Source: JADCCX01 sp031431475 (GTDB lineage Bacteria; Pseudomonadota; Alphaproteobacteria; Rhizobiales; Beijerinckiaceae). Taken from it: a stretch of 64,000 nt of DNA. How positions within the stretch are numbered: position 1 is the stretch's first letter; each line of letters starts with the position of its first letter. The translations under genes were made by a program, and so were the position numbers. The notes below the pieces were generated by a model. The model was not told where the DNA came from. It searched no databases and saw nothing but the letters and a program-made list of their open reading frames with translations. Below are positions 19,099 through 27,516 of this stretch, in pieces. Location: the NCBI GenBank assembly GCA_031431475.1, contig JANPDL010000018.1:186001-250000 (forward strand), read 5' to 3'.

Positions 19099-19115
19099 TT
19101 TAGAAGAATTCTAAT
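19099..19115 (-). promoter_or_regulatory. ICE/Irr-box-like iron regulatory site upstream of fbpA
   Basis: TTTAGAAGAATTCTAAT matches the iron control element TTTAGAA-N3-TTCTAAA recognised by Irr in Hyphomicrobiales, with one mismatch at the last base. It lies about 110 bases upstream of the fbpA start. Iron-dependent control of fbpA-fbpB is therefore likely. Confidence 0.7.
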
Positions 19116-19193
19116 CTATGGGATTGTCTTTTGATTTTCGGCGATGTGGCTAGAGGGTTCCATTGTTACAACGGGTCGGTTGGTCCAATATAG

Positions 19194-19223
19194 AAAAACC
19201 GTCCAGTTTTCCGGACGGTTTTT
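19194..19223 (-). terminator. intrinsic terminator downstream of the DUF2865 gene
   Basis: The leftward strand reads a stem CCGTCC/GGACGG with an eight-base loop, flanked by A5 and followed by TTTTTC. It lies about 40 bases past the stop of the DUF2865 gene and separates it from fbpA. The flanking A and T runs would let it also act in the other direction. Confidence 0.8.
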
Positions 19224-19260
19224 GTGCAAGCGCCAATGTCGAGCTTAGCCGATGCTGGTT

Positions 19261-20388
19261 TCAGCGTACCGTTGCTCGGTCTGGTCCGACATAACGAACA
19301 ACCGTCGTGGGAGCGGCGACAGAACGGCTGGCTGCAGCCAGGTCCCGCAACTCATCTGAGCGACTACGGGTGACAGCCGAAAGACCAGACCGCCCGGGAA
19401 TTGAGGCCTGCTCAACTTTGCGTAACGATTCTCGTGTTGCGGAATCAATCCGCGCCGAGTGGCTGACCGCCGTGAAATTCGCCTCGCGATAGGGAAAATT
19501 GCCACCGTCGAACACTTTCATGCCCTTGCCGGTCATGACAATATCACCGGCGCGCAGCGAGCCATCGCGGTACACCGAAAAGTCTGTCGCAATTCCGTAG
19601 CCATTGGCGGTGCAGGCGCAGGATTTACTGATGCTCTTGCGGTAACTGAAGGCCTGTCCCAGCGCAGCGTAGCGCTTGCCGCTGTCGCGGGCGCGGGCCA
19701 CGTCGATGTCGCCGCCGATCTGGCCGGTGTAGATCTTCGTTTCAGCCGTGGGACACAGGCGGTTGCAGGCCGCTGCATCGGCACTATCCGATCCACTGCC
19801 TGAGCCAATGGGGAAATAGAAACCGTCGCAGGTGCGTACGCAATAGGTCACCCGGCCGCCCGAGCCAATTTCCAAACGGGTTGGCGAAGGCAATGTTAGC
19901 TTCACAGATGCTGTCTCGCGTGCTGCGACCTTAGCGCGGCGACGTGGCTGGGTCTGGTCGAAAAGCTGTTCAGTCGGAAGGAAACCGGTGAACGGTGCAT
20001 AGGACGCTACAACGCGTGCGGCAGGCTGGTTGGCGACCGCATTGCGTTGCGCTGCGGATCGTGCCGAGGGGAAAAACCCGCGGGGCGCATAATACGCGAC
20101 GGGATAAGCCGCTGGTGCAGCACGAATTACCTGCTGGGGTACAATATTGCGCGTCTGTGTCCGCACGAAGGCCAGTACACCGGCATCGTCATTGGCGCGC
20201 ACCACCATCGTACCGAAGGCAGAAAGACCAACGACAGCCGCGAGAGACGCGATGCCGAGTCGCGAGAGCGAACTGCCGAGATGTGATGAGGTCTTCGAAG
20301 GTGTTACAACACTAAGAAGTGCACGCGGATCAATCCGCCGTGCCAGATGGTCGGACATCGAAAACTCCCGATACAGTTGCCGCCGCAT
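19261..20388 (-). CDS. DUF2865 domain protein, probably exported
   Basis: A 375-residue protein with one hydrophobic segment near residues 45-65 (IASLAAVVGLSAFGTMVV), so either anchored in the inner membrane or exported. The C-terminal half matches DUF2865, known mainly from Rhizobiales: YCVRTCDGFYFPIG, then AACNRLCPTAETKIYTG and KSCACTANGYGI, a set of cysteines that could form disulfides in the periplasm. Function unknown. ATG codons at 20388 (after TAGGAG) and 20358 (after GGGAG) are both well placed. An intrinsic terminator follows. Confidence 0.82.
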   Translation of the reverse strand: MRRQLYREFSMSDHLARRIDPRALLSVVTPSKTSSHLGSSLSRLGIASLAAVVGLSAFGTMVVRANDDAGVLAFVRTQTRNIVPQQVIRAAPAAYPVAYYAPRGFFPSARSAAQRNAVANQPAARVVASYAPFTGFLPTEQLFDQTQPRRRAKVAARETASVKLTLPSPTRLEIGSGGRVTYCVRTCDGFYFPIGSGSGSDSADAAACNRLCPTAETKIYTGQIGGDIDVARARDSGKRYAALGQAFSYRKSISKSCACTANGYGIATDFSVYRDGSLRAGDIVMTGKGMKVFDGGNFPYREANFTAVSHSARIDSATRESLRKVEQASIPGRSGLSAVTRSRSDELRDLAAASRSVAAPTTVVRYVGPDRATVR

Positions 20389-20639
20389 CTGAAACTCCTA
20401 ACGGTTTATTAAACAACGCCGTTAGGTGCAATTGAAATTAACGTAAATCCGCAAGAATTTGCGCCAAAGTTAGCGAAGTTAGGCTCGGCAAACCCGCATT
20501 TAGTTTGACTTGCAAGCGCAAACACATCCCGAATTGCGAGAATTCAAGCATGCAAAACCACAAGCAAAATGCCGCAAGATACCTTGCATCAAGAGGCAAC
20601 GTCAGCTATTTGCAATTTACCACACGCCTGATGGCGCGA

Positions 20640-20713
20640 TGGGGGATAGTCTAACGGTAGGACCCCAGACTCTGACTCTGGTTGTCTAGGTTCGAATCCT
20701 AGTCCCCCAGCCA
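20640..20713 (+). tRNA. tRNA-Gln (anticodon CTG)
   Basis: A full cloverleaf can be drawn: seven-pair acceptor stem TGGGGGA/TCCCCCA, D arm GTCT/GGAC, anticodon stem CCAGA/TCTGG around CTCTGAC (anticodon CTG), T arm CTAGG-TTCGAAT-CCTAG, discriminator G and an encoded CCA. The upstream 250-base gap to the DUF2865 gene is AT-richer and holds no other gene I can see. A fossil integrase fragment follows at once. Confidence 0.96.
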
Positions 20714-20787
20714 ACTCCTTGATATTATTGAGATAGTTGGCTCAGACCCCACACAGGGCGTCTCTCTTGGCCATTTTGCTCCCACAA

Positions 20788-21072
20788 TGCTCCCACATCA
20801 CGCGCAAACGCGGGGTTTACTTCTTCCGGCGTAGATTGCCCCGTCCTCACGCCGGTGAGGTGGCTTTGTCCCTTCAAACACGCGGTTTTCGCCTCGCTGA
20901 AGCCCTTGCCGAAGCGCTTGATGCTGCTTTCGAGCGGTTCTTTGAGGTGATCCGCCTGATTGCGTTCGATGTTGGTGAACAGGATTATCGGTTGCCCGCA
21001 GAAACGCGGTTTCAATCGCTGTCTTGGCTATTCGACCCAGTATGCGATGGGGTCTTGAATTCGCCGCGCTGA
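20788..21072 (+). pseudogene. remnant of a tyrosine-recombinase integrase N-terminus
   Basis: The frame reads HITRKRGVYFFRRRLPRPHAGEVA and continues with SLQTRGFRLAEALAEALDAAFERFFE. This is the N-terminal DUF6538-type arm of phage and island integrases (the xYYFRRRxP ... SLxTRxxxEAxxxAxxLDxAF pattern). The similarity ends after about 65 residues, the frame stops at 21072, and no catalytic domain follows; there is also no ATG at the expected place. It starts 75 bases after tRNA-Gln, the usual position of an integrase next to its attachment site. I read it as the scar of a lost integrative element. Confidence 0.65.
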
Positions 21073-21095
21073 TAAGGCAAAGCCTTTTCCTCTGC

Positions 21096-21172
21096 AGGAG
21101 TTTAGCTCAGCTGGTTAGAGCGTCGGTCTCCAAAACCGAAGGTCGTGAGTTCGATCCCCACAACTCCTGCCA
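21096..21172 (+). tRNA. tRNA-Trp (anticodon CCA)
   Basis: Acceptor stem AGGAGTT/AACTCCT, D arm GCTC...GAGC, anticodon stem TCGGT/ACCGA around CTCCAAA (anticodon CCA), T arm GTGAG-TTCGATC-CCCAC with one G-C rearrangement at its base, discriminator G and an encoded CCA. It lies directly before secE-nusG, the standard arrangement in alphaproteobacteria. Confidence 0.96.
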
Positions 21173-21316
21173 ATTTTCCTTCTTCGAATCCACCTTGCCT
21201 AGTATCTGAAAAAGCGCTATCGGCGCACATCCCAATAAACGTGATTTGCCTTCAAACCGCCCGGCGGCGGAACGAGGGGTCACGCTTCAAAATCGGTGAT
21301 GGACGCGAGCGCGACA

Positions 21317-21514
21317 ATGGCCAAGTTCAATCCTTTCCAGTTCCTCCAGGAGGTCCGCTCCGAGACCACCAAGGTTACATGGCCGACCCGCAAGGAAGTG
21401 ATGATCACGACTGCGATGGTGTTTGTATTGGTCATCGTGGCTTCGATCTTCTTCACTATCGCCGATCAGGTCATCCGCCTGCTGCTCACAACAATCCTCG
21501 GCGTTGGCCGCTAA
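21317..21514 (+). CDS. secE: preprotein translocase subunit SecE
   Basis: Small SecYEG subunit of 65 residues: a short cytosolic helix FQFLQEVRSETTKVTWPTRKE with the conserved VxWPxRxE segment, then one membrane helix (TTAMVFVLVIVASIFFTIADQVI). The ATG at 21317 gives the common MAKFNPFQF start; an in-frame ATG at 21299 would add six residues. It lies 17 bases before nusG. Confidence 0.95.
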   Translation: MAKFNPFQFLQEVRSETTKVTWPTRKEVMITTAMVFVLVIVASIFFTIADQVIRLLLTTILGVGR

Positions 21515-21531
21515 TCTAGGAAGTCCCTCTC

Positions 21532-22071
21532 ATGGCCAAGCGCTGGTACATCGTCCACGCCTTCTCGAACTTCGAGAACAAGGTGGCGCAATCACTGAAA
21601 GAACAGGCTGACCAGCGCGGACTGGCCCATCTTTTCGATGAGATTCTCGTGCCATCGGAAGAAGTGGCCGAGATCCGCAAGGGGCGCCGCATCATGGTGG
21701 ATCGCAAACTTTACCCGGGCTACGTGCTCGTCAATGTCGATCTGACGGACGAAGCCTATCATCTGATCAAGAACACCCCGAAGGTTACAGGCTTCCTTGG
21801 AGCTGACAAATCCAAACCCGTGCCGATTTCCCAAAAGGAAGCCGAGCGCATCAAGGGGCAGGTCGTGGAAGCAGGCGAGAACGCCAAGCGCCCGATGATC
21901 CTGTTCGAGATCGGCGAGCAGGTGAAAGTGGCGGATGGTCCTTTCGCCTCGTTCAACGGTACCGTGGAAGAGGTCGACGACGCCAAGCAGCGCATCAAGG
22001 TGGCCGTATCGATCTTCGGCCGCGCCACACCGGTGGAACTGGAGTTCAGCCAGGTTGAAAAGCTGAAGTAG
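21532..22071 (+). CDS. nusG: transcription termination/antitermination factor NusG
   Basis: NusG binds RNA polymerase and couples it to Rho or to the ribosome. The 179-residue protein has the NGN domain starting KRWYIVHAFSNFENKVAQSL, with RKGRRIMVDRKLYPGYVLV, and a C-terminal KOW domain starting IGEQVKVADGPFASFNGTVEEVD. It follows secE, as is usual, but rplK does not follow: about 6.5 kb of other genes intervene. Confidence 0.97.
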   Translation: MAKRWYIVHAFSNFENKVAQSLKEQADQRGLAHLFDEILVPSEEVAEIRKGRRIMVDRKLYPGYVLVNVDLTDEAYHLIKNTPKVTGFLGADKSKPVPISQKEAERIKGQVVEAGENAKRPMILFEIGEQVKVADGPFASFNGTVEEVDDAKQRIKVAVSIFGRATPVELEFSQVEKLK

Positions 22072-22110
22072 GAGCTTCGCGTTTTCTCTGCAAGGAGAGG
22101 AAGGATGCGG

Positions 22111-22134
22111 GGGTTGTGCGAAATACGCAAACCC
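22111..22134 (+). terminator. hairpin after nusG, possible weak terminator
   Basis: GGGTT-G-TGCG pairs with CGCA-AACCC around AAATA with one bulged G, 40 bases after the nusG stop. A T-rich stretch (TTGATTTT) comes a few bases later but there is no tight T run. It may end or attenuate the secE-nusG transcript. Confidence 0.35.
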
Positions 22135-22201
22135 GTTGATCGCTTGATTTTAACGTTCGATTCTGTGAGTCTGTCCGGTAAATTCTGAGCTGGGGGATGC
22201 C

Positions 22202-23203
22202 ATGGCCGAAGCAGAAAAAGCGAAAGATACCAAATCGCTTGCGGACATGTCGATCAACGAATTGAGCAAGAGCGGCCCCATCGTCGTCCTGCTTCATGTC
22301 ATTTCGTCACCGACGCGCATTCTCGGTCTTTTTGTCGTCGGCTTTTTTGCTCTGATTTTTGGTATTTTTATCTATCCCGGCAATGACCGGCTGCAGAATG
22401 TGTTGTTTCGCTATTTCGAGCCAGCTCCGAAGATTGCGGAACCTGTGAATCCTGCAAAGCCCATCGTTGCAGTGGCACCTCCTGCAGTGATTGCACCACC
22501 GCCAGTTGTGGCGCCAGTCGCCATTGTGCAGCCGACACCAATAGCCCCGCCTGTTCCGGCACGCGCCACACCTGCGGCTTCTGCTGCTGTGCAAGGCTCA
22601 AGCGAGAAGAAATTTTCTGATCTCGAGAGCGCCCTCAGATCCCTGTGGCCGAATGCGTCCGATGCCGATATCCGCAACGACATTGCGTTCTACCGCAGCC
22701 TGAAAAGCAACAGCGCTTTGGCGGCCCGTGTGGGAAGACGAACAGTCTGGCCCTATGGTGAGGCCTTTACGGCTGAGCAGGCGAGGGTGCTTTCACTCGA
22801 GCGCTGCAATCTGCTGAGTGGCGAGGCTTGCGTGCTTGTCGCTGTTGGACAGGAAATTGTCTTGCCCGAGGATCAGAACACGTGGCAGCCCGTGTCTTCA
22901 ACGCGGGTCAGCTATTCATCCAGGATACGGACACCGTTCCGCGCCGACATGGTGCCAGGCGCGAAGCCTGACCAGATGCAAACCCTTCTGGCCTATCAGA
23001 GTTCAACCGAGACGCGGGCGCTGGTGATCGACCCCTTCGGGAGATCGTATTTTGGCACGGATGCAGATTCATTGTTTGAGGCTGAGTCGAAAGCCTTCAA
23101 GGACTGCTACGATTTTCACGTCGGCAAGCCTCATTTATGTGTCTTGTATGCGAAAAATGAACTGGTTTTCTTTTCTGAAAGACGAACCACTCCAAAAAAG
23201 TGA
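22202..23203 (+). CDS. membrane-anchored protein with two Cys-containing repeats, function unknown
   Basis: I do not recognise this 333-residue protein with certainty. It has a polar N-terminus, one membrane helix near residues 38-58 (ILGLFVVGFFALIFGIFIY), a Pro/Ala/Val-rich linker to about residue 125, then a globular part. That part holds two similar modules: AEQARVLSLERCNLLSGEACVLVAVGQEIVLP near 205-235 and AESKAFKDCYDFHVGKPHLCVLYA near 295-320, each with A...C...CVL-A and an acidic-hydrophobic end. The pattern recalls DUF4189-like domains. The linker and globular domains are probably periplasmic. The ATG follows GGGGGA. It is the first gene inserted between nusG and rplK. Confidence 0.7.
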   Translation: MAEAEKAKDTKSLADMSINELSKSGPIVVLLHVISSPTRILGLFVVGFFALIFGIFIYPGNDRLQNVLFRYFEPAPKIAEPVNPAKPIVAVAPPAVIAPPPVVAPVAIVQPTPIAPPVPARATPAASAAVQGSSEKKFSDLESALRSLWPNASDADIRNDIAFYRSLKSNSALAARVGRRTVWPYGEAFTAEQARVLSLERCNLLSGEACVLVAVGQEIVLPEDQNTWQPVSSTRVSYSSRIRTPFRADMVPGAKPDQMQTLLAYQSSTETRALVIDPFGRSYFGTDADSLFEAESKAFKDCYDFHVGKPHLCVLYAKNELVFFSERRTTPKK

Positions 23204-23205
23204 TA

Positions 23206-23551
23206 TCTGCCGGAATGTGAATTTCACCAATCGGATGGCACGACAAATCACCGCATCCCTCGCGGGAAACGGTTTTGCTTTTGATCAGCTGCAATCAGGC
23301 ATCACGCCGGGGCGATCCCACCGCGCTTTTGAGCGGAAAGTGGGGAGTTTAGTGCGCAATGTCAGGCTCGCAAGGCGGGTGAACCGCCCCGGCGCTTCTG
23401 TCGGGTCCGGCTGCTTCTGTCGGTGCCATCCGCCGGAAGCAGCCTTTCCCTGTCGTTCAGTCCGGAATGCCCGCGCGCTGCCGCCGTCCACAACGATGGC
23501 GCGAGGATTTATAGGAATTAATTCCATTTGTCAAGATTAGAACCGGGACGC
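23206..23551. other. 346-base gap with one hairpin, no gene seen
   Basis: Between two genes that end toward each other. It holds a perfect nine-pair inverted repeat, GGCTGCTTC at 23409-23417 and GAAGCAGCC at 23436-23444, followed by TTTCCC, which may terminate the upstream gene. I see no coding region or RNA gene in the rest. Confidence 0.4.
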
Positions 23552-24082
23552 TTACAGCCCCGCAACAACACGGCTAGCGTAACCCGAACCGCCACAGGAT
23601 GAAGCCAGCCCAGCATTGTGCAGACGCGCCGCGCCACGGGCGGTGCCGCATTTCTGATAGGCCACCTGCAGGTGCTTCATGCCCCAATACGCACCGTTGT
23701 AGCCGTTGAGGCCAGCCGCACCACCGCTGTAGCCGAGCCCGCGCGCTGTCTGCAGCTTGATCTGAAGCGGACCACGTTCGCCTGCGCGACCGACCAGGCC
23801 GTAGCGACATTTCGTTTCGACGCGGCAGACCGAAAGGGCGAGGCCGCGTGGCACGCCCATCTGTTCGGCGATCTTTGCGACATCTGCCGCCGCCGGGCCA
23901 TCGGCGGATCGTGTCACCGCGCGATCCACCCGGTTGTTGCGGGCGGAAACGGCGGGTGTGGCAGCTTCCTGCTGGTTTGGCAGGCTGTAGAAAGCCAGGG
24001 GATTGTCATTGGCGAATGCGGCCTGTGAACAGGCAACAAGAAGGGAGGCCGCAGCCAGTGCGGTGGGAATCAGTCGTATCAT
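23552..24082 (-). CDS. secreted transglycosylase-like (SLT domain) protein
   Basis: Exported protein of 176 residues with a signal peptide ending near SQAAFA. The mature part has a short linker and then a compact lysozyme-like domain: GVPRGLALSVCRVETKCRYGLVG, where E in VETK is the candidate catalytic glutamate, then GERGPLQIKLQTARGLGYSG, the SLT counterpart of G-x-M-Q-x-x-P-x-T-A, and NAGLASSCGG. Cysteines flanking the active site suggest disulfides. It would cleave peptidoglycan in the periplasm. The ATG at 24082 is chosen because it begins the signal peptide; the frame is open 37 codons further. Confidence 0.75.
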   Translation of the reverse strand: MIRLIPTALAAASLLVACSQAAFANDNPLAFYSLPNQQEAATPAVSARNNRVDRAVTRSADGPAAADVAKIAEQMGVPRGLALSVCRVETKCRYGLVGRAGERGPLQIKLQTARGLGYSGGAAGLNGYNGAYWGMKHLQVAYQKCGTARGAARLHNAGLASSCGGSGYASRVVAGL

Positions 24083-24376
24083 GGGAAGTCCATCCTTTTC
24101 AGCGCAAAAGCTCACATCCACGCGTCTGCGTCTCCGGATGGTCTTTTTGGTTTTGGAGAGTGCTGCTGATCTCAAGCGATTGCGTAATCGCAAGATTTTT
24201 GCAGTTGCATGCTCTCTAAGATGTGCATTGCTGAAAATAAAGGCAAGAATCGGGCGAAATATGCATAGCGTTAATGCGCAATAGGCTGAGGTATGCGAAT
24301 TTAGAGGTAGGCCGTTCGGCTAGTCTGCATTGTGCCAGACTGCACACGCACGGTTCAGGGCATCAAAAGCCAACGC
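24083..24376. other. gap between the SLT protein gene and tctA, no gene seen
   Basis: About 290 bases. An imperfect hairpin (AGTCTG at 24322-24327 with CAGACT at 24336-24341) lies about 35 bases past the tctA stop and may end that transcript, though no T run follows. The part nearest the SLT gene should hold its promoter, but I cannot pick out a convincing one. Confidence 0.3.
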
Positions 24377-25882
24377 TCAGCCTAGTTCCGCCTTGCCGCC
24401 TGCGAAACGCTTGCGCATGCGGTAAAGCACCACGACCAGTGTGACCACGACAACAATCGCCAGCGAAACCTGCGCTGCCGGTCCCTTGATGAAGATCGCA
24501 AGATCACCTTCCGAAATCGTCATGGCGCGCCGGAAATTGATCTCGATCCGATCACCAAGAACGAACGCCAGCAGCAGCGGCGCGATATCAAACCCACCAC
24601 GCCGCAAGGCATATCCGGCAAGGCCTGCAAAGATCATCACCAGCAGATCAAAGCTGGAGGCCTTCATGGAATACACCCCGATGATGCAGGTCAGAAGCAC
24701 GACCGGAGCGAGATATCCGTAGGGAAGGCGCAGCATCGATACAAAGATACCGACGAGCGGCAGGTTCAGGATCACCAGCATCAGGTTGCCGATCAGCATA
24801 CTGGCGATCAGGCCCCAGAAAATCTCGGGATGATCGGCAATCAGCATTGGTCCGGGTTGCACGCCGTGTATGGTCAAGGCGGACAACAGCACGGCTGTGA
24901 CCGGGATGGCCGGGATGCCTAGCACAAGCAGCGGAATCATCGCCGCGCCCGTCGTAGCATTGTTGGCAGTTTCCGGACCTGCAACACCAGCTACAGCACC
25001 TTTACCGAACATCTCCGGCGTCTTCGACAGACTTTTTTCGACGGCATAGGATGCGAATGTCGATACGATATGCCCGACGCCCGGCACGATGCCGAAGGCA
25101 AACCCGATGAACGAGCCGCGGATCGTTGGTGCGACGGACTCTTTCAATTCCTGACGCGTTGGCACCATGTCACGTAATTTGGGTGCCTTGGGCCGCTCGT
25201 CCACGTTCTGGCCAAAGGACATCAGGATTTCGGAAACGCCAAACAGGCCAATCGCTATAGCTGCGAAGTTAAGGCCGTCACTGAGTTCAAGGCTACCGAA
25301 AGTGAAGCGCGGCGTGGCGGTCAGTGGATCAAGTCCGATCATTGCCAAAACCAGCCCGAGCAGCACCATGGCGATGGTCTTGATCATAGGCCCGGATGAG
25401 GCAAACAGCGAAATCAGCAGCGCAGACATCAGAATGGTGAATTCCGCTGCAGGGCCGATGGACAGCATGGCCTGTGCCACAGTTGGAGCCAGTAACATCA
25501 ATCCGATCACTGAAAAAACACCGCCGAAGAATGACCCAAGCGCTGCAATCGTCAGTGCTGCTCCGGCGCGCCCTTTCTTGGCCATTTCGTAACCGTCGAT
25601 GCAGGTTACGACAGATGCGGCCTCGCCGGGGATGCGCATCAGGATGGATGTGGTGGATCCGCCATACATCGCCCCATAGAAAATGCCGGACAACATGATC
25701 ACAGCACCGGAGGGATCAAGCGAGAACGTCAGCGGCAATAACAGCGCCATGCCCGCCAACGGTCCCAGGCCCGGCAAGACGCCGACAATTGTGCCCCAGA
25801 AGCAGCCGATGAAACAGTAGAGCAGGTATTTTGGCTGGGCGGCAATCGCTAGGCCATTGGCGAGATGCGTCAGGACTTCCAT
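24377..25882 (-). CDS. tctA: tripartite tricarboxylate transporter, large permease TctA
   Basis: Inner-membrane protein of 501 residues with about twelve helices. The N-terminal GCFWGTIVGVLPGLGPLAGMALLLPLTF is the TctA signature, with GIPGEAASV-like and GPETANNA blocks further on and an internal repeat of the PGVGH type. It moves the ligand delivered by TctC, driven by an ion gradient. It is the last gene of tctC-tctB-tctA, 17 bases after tctB. Confidence 0.95.
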   Translation of the reverse strand: MEVLTHLANGLAIAAQPKYLLYCFIGCFWGTIVGVLPGLGPLAGMALLLPLTFSLDPSGAVIMLSGIFYGAMYGGSTTSILMRIPGEAASVVTCIDGYEMAKKGRAGAALTIAALGSFFGGVFSVIGLMLLAPTVAQAMLSIGPAAEFTILMSALLISLFASSGPMIKTIAMVLLGLVLAMIGLDPLTATPRFTFGSLELSDGLNFAAIAIGLFGVSEILMSFGQNVDERPKAPKLRDMVPTRQELKESVAPTIRGSFIGFAFGIVPGVGHIVSTFASYAVEKSLSKTPEMFGKGAVAGVAGPETANNATTGAAMIPLLVLGIPAIPVTAVLLSALTIHGVQPGPMLIADHPEIFWGLIASMLIGNLMLVILNLPLVGIFVSMLRLPYGYLAPVVLLTCIIGVYSMKASSFDLLVMIFAGLAGYALRRGGFDIAPLLLAFVLGDRIEINFRRAMTISEGDLAIFIKGPAAQVSLAIVVVVTLVVVLYRMRKRFAGGKAELG

Positions 25883-25899
25883 CGGATAGATCTCGCCGT

Positions 25900-26403
25900 T
25901 CAGTAGAGCAGGATCTCGACGATCCGGCCAAAGGGCAGGCCGACACCGAGCAATTTAGTGAAAAACAGCCATAGGCCGGTTGAAGCAAGTGCGGCAGCTG
26001 GGAGAGCTCCACGCCAGGAAGCGCCACCCAGCACGATAAAGCCGATGCTGAGAAAGAGGAAGGTGCTCAGCATGAAGCCGAGGGGCTCCAGCAGCAACGC
26101 GCCAGCGAAGAGCATCACAATCGCCACAAACAGTTTTTTGTTACCTTGATCGTAACTTACGCTCGCGGCGACCGTTTTGACAGACGCTTTGCGCAAGCTC
26201 AGCAGGGCTACCGTCGCGATAAAGCATCCGCAAGCCATCAATCCCAGACCAATCAGCCCAGGCACTGCACCGGGGCCGGGCGCTGAGGGATCGGGTCCCG
26301 CTCCCAGACGCCATGACGCAGAGGAAAAATATCCACCAGCCAAAACCAGCGCAGCACCTGTTGCGACTTCAACACGTCGCTGCAATGAATCCCCTGGACT
26401 CAC
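25900..26403 (-). CDS. tctB: tripartite tricarboxylate transporter, small membrane subunit TctB
   Basis: Membrane protein of 167 residues with four hydrophobic helices, the usual TctB length and layout; sequence conservation is low in this family, so position carries much of the weight. Its GTG start overlaps the tctC stop in a GTGA junction, and tctA follows. ASWRLGAGPDPSAPGPGAVPGLIGLGL matches the first TctB helix region. Confidence 0.9.
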   Translation of the reverse strand: MSPGDSLQRRVEVATGAALVLAGGYFSSASWRLGAGPDPSAPGPGAVPGLIGLGLMACGCFIATVALLSLRKASVKTVAASVSYDQGNKKLFVAIVMLFAGALLLEPLGFMLSTFLFLSIGFIVLGGASWRGALPAAALASTGLWLFFTKLLGVGLPFGRIVEILLY

Positions 26404-27377
26404 TGCGTTTTCTTCTCGATGCCAAGCGAACGGGCTACTTCGCCAAGTGCCTCAAGCTCCGTCTTCACGAGATCTCCAGTCGCCACTCCGTCCAGCACCT
26501 TGAGCGTGGCGCCCTGCTTTTCCATCACGGCCTTGAACTTGTCCGAGTTCGCGGCTTCTACAAACGCGGTCTGGAGCGTGCTGATGATTGGATCTGGCGT
26601 CCCGACTGGCGCTATCAGGCCCCACCAGAGCACGGTTTCCTTGTCTGCGATGCCGAGAGCACCAAGGCCTTGTGCAGAGGGGAGCGCGGCGTTGCCCTCC
26701 GCCGAAGTCAGGAGCAGGCATTTCGCCTTGCCCGCCTGTGCATGTGCGAGAATGGGGGGCAGCGATCCGCCATAGAAATCAACATGGCCGCCGAGGAAGT
26801 TCTTGGCGGTCTCACCCGCTCCGGCAAAGGGAATGGCCCTGAGCTTCACGCCGGTGGCTGCGAAGATGCGCTCCGCCGCCAGTTGCATCGTTCCGCCCAC
26901 GCCGTCATTGCCATAGGTGAATCGCGCGCCCGGTTCCTTGAGCTTGGCGATCAGTTCTTGCGCATTAGAGGCGGGAAAATTTGGCTGAGCGCACAGCACA
27001 TAGGATGAATAGCCGATGGACATCACGGTGCGGTAGTTCTGAGGAGTATAGCCGACTTGCAGGCTGTGTGGGCTTGTTGTCAGTGGTGAATTCCAGATGA
27101 AGCCCAGCGTATAACCATCCGGACGCGCGCTCACGAGTTGTGTCACGCCCAGAGTGCCGCCGCCGCCGCCCCGGTTTTCGATCACGAGCTTCTGCTTCAG
27201 TGACGCCTCGACGATCTCGGCAAGTGATCGCGCGAAGACGTCGGTTCCGCCGCCGGGAGGGGCGGGAACAATCAGTGTTATCGGTCGTGTCGGATAGGTC
27301 TGCGCTTGCACCATGGATGCCGCAGCAGTTATCCCGGCGATTCCAAGCAACGCGCCTGCAAAGTGATTACTGCCCAC
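26400..27377 (-). CDS. tctC: Bug/TctC-family periplasmic binding protein
   Basis: Extracytoplasmic solute receptor of 325 residues. The signal peptide ends near MVQAQ and the mature protein begins TYPTRPITLIVPAPPGGGTDVFAR, the classic Bug start. GGGGGTLGV and FTYGNDGVGGTMQL are further conserved turns, and the ligand carboxylate is usually held by backbone groups there. The start is GTG after GGGGAG. Ligands of this family are usually di- or tricarboxylates; the divergent amidohydrolase gene may process what it imports. Confidence 0.93.
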   Translation of the reverse strand: MGSNHFAGALLGIAGITAAASMVQAQTYPTRPITLIVPAPPGGGTDVFARSLAEIVEASLKQKLVIENRGGGGGTLGVTQLVSARPDGYTLGFIWNSPLTTSPHSLQVGYTPQNYRTVMSIGYSSYVLCAQPNFPASNAQELIAKLKEPGARFTYGNDGVGGTMQLAAERIFAATGVKLRAIPFAGAGETAKNFLGGHVDFYGGSLPPILAHAQAGKAKCLLLTSAEGNAALPSAQGLGALGIADKETVLWWGLIAPVGTPDPIISTLQTAFVEAANSDKFKAVMEKQGATLKVLDGVATGDLVKTELEALGEVARSLGIEKKTQ

Positions 27378-27485
27378 CTGATAGTCTCCCCTGGCCCAAA
27401 TGCGTTGCGCTGCTATCCGCCTTTGCGAACACCAACGCTAACTATGTGTTCAATGATTTGTTGCCCTACGCAAGCCGATGTTTAG

Positions 27486-27503
27486 AAAAAGGTAACCATT
27501 TTT
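27486..27503. promoter_or_regulatory. inverted repeat in the tctC/amidohydrolase divergent region
   Basis: A and T runs flank GGT-A-ACC (AAAAAGGTAACCATTTTT), a two-fold symmetric site with one mismatched pair, about 14 bases before the amidohydrolase ATG. It could bind a repressor that controls one or both divergent genes. No regulator gene is adjacent. Confidence 0.35.
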
Positions 27504-27516
27504 CAAAAAGCCAAAC

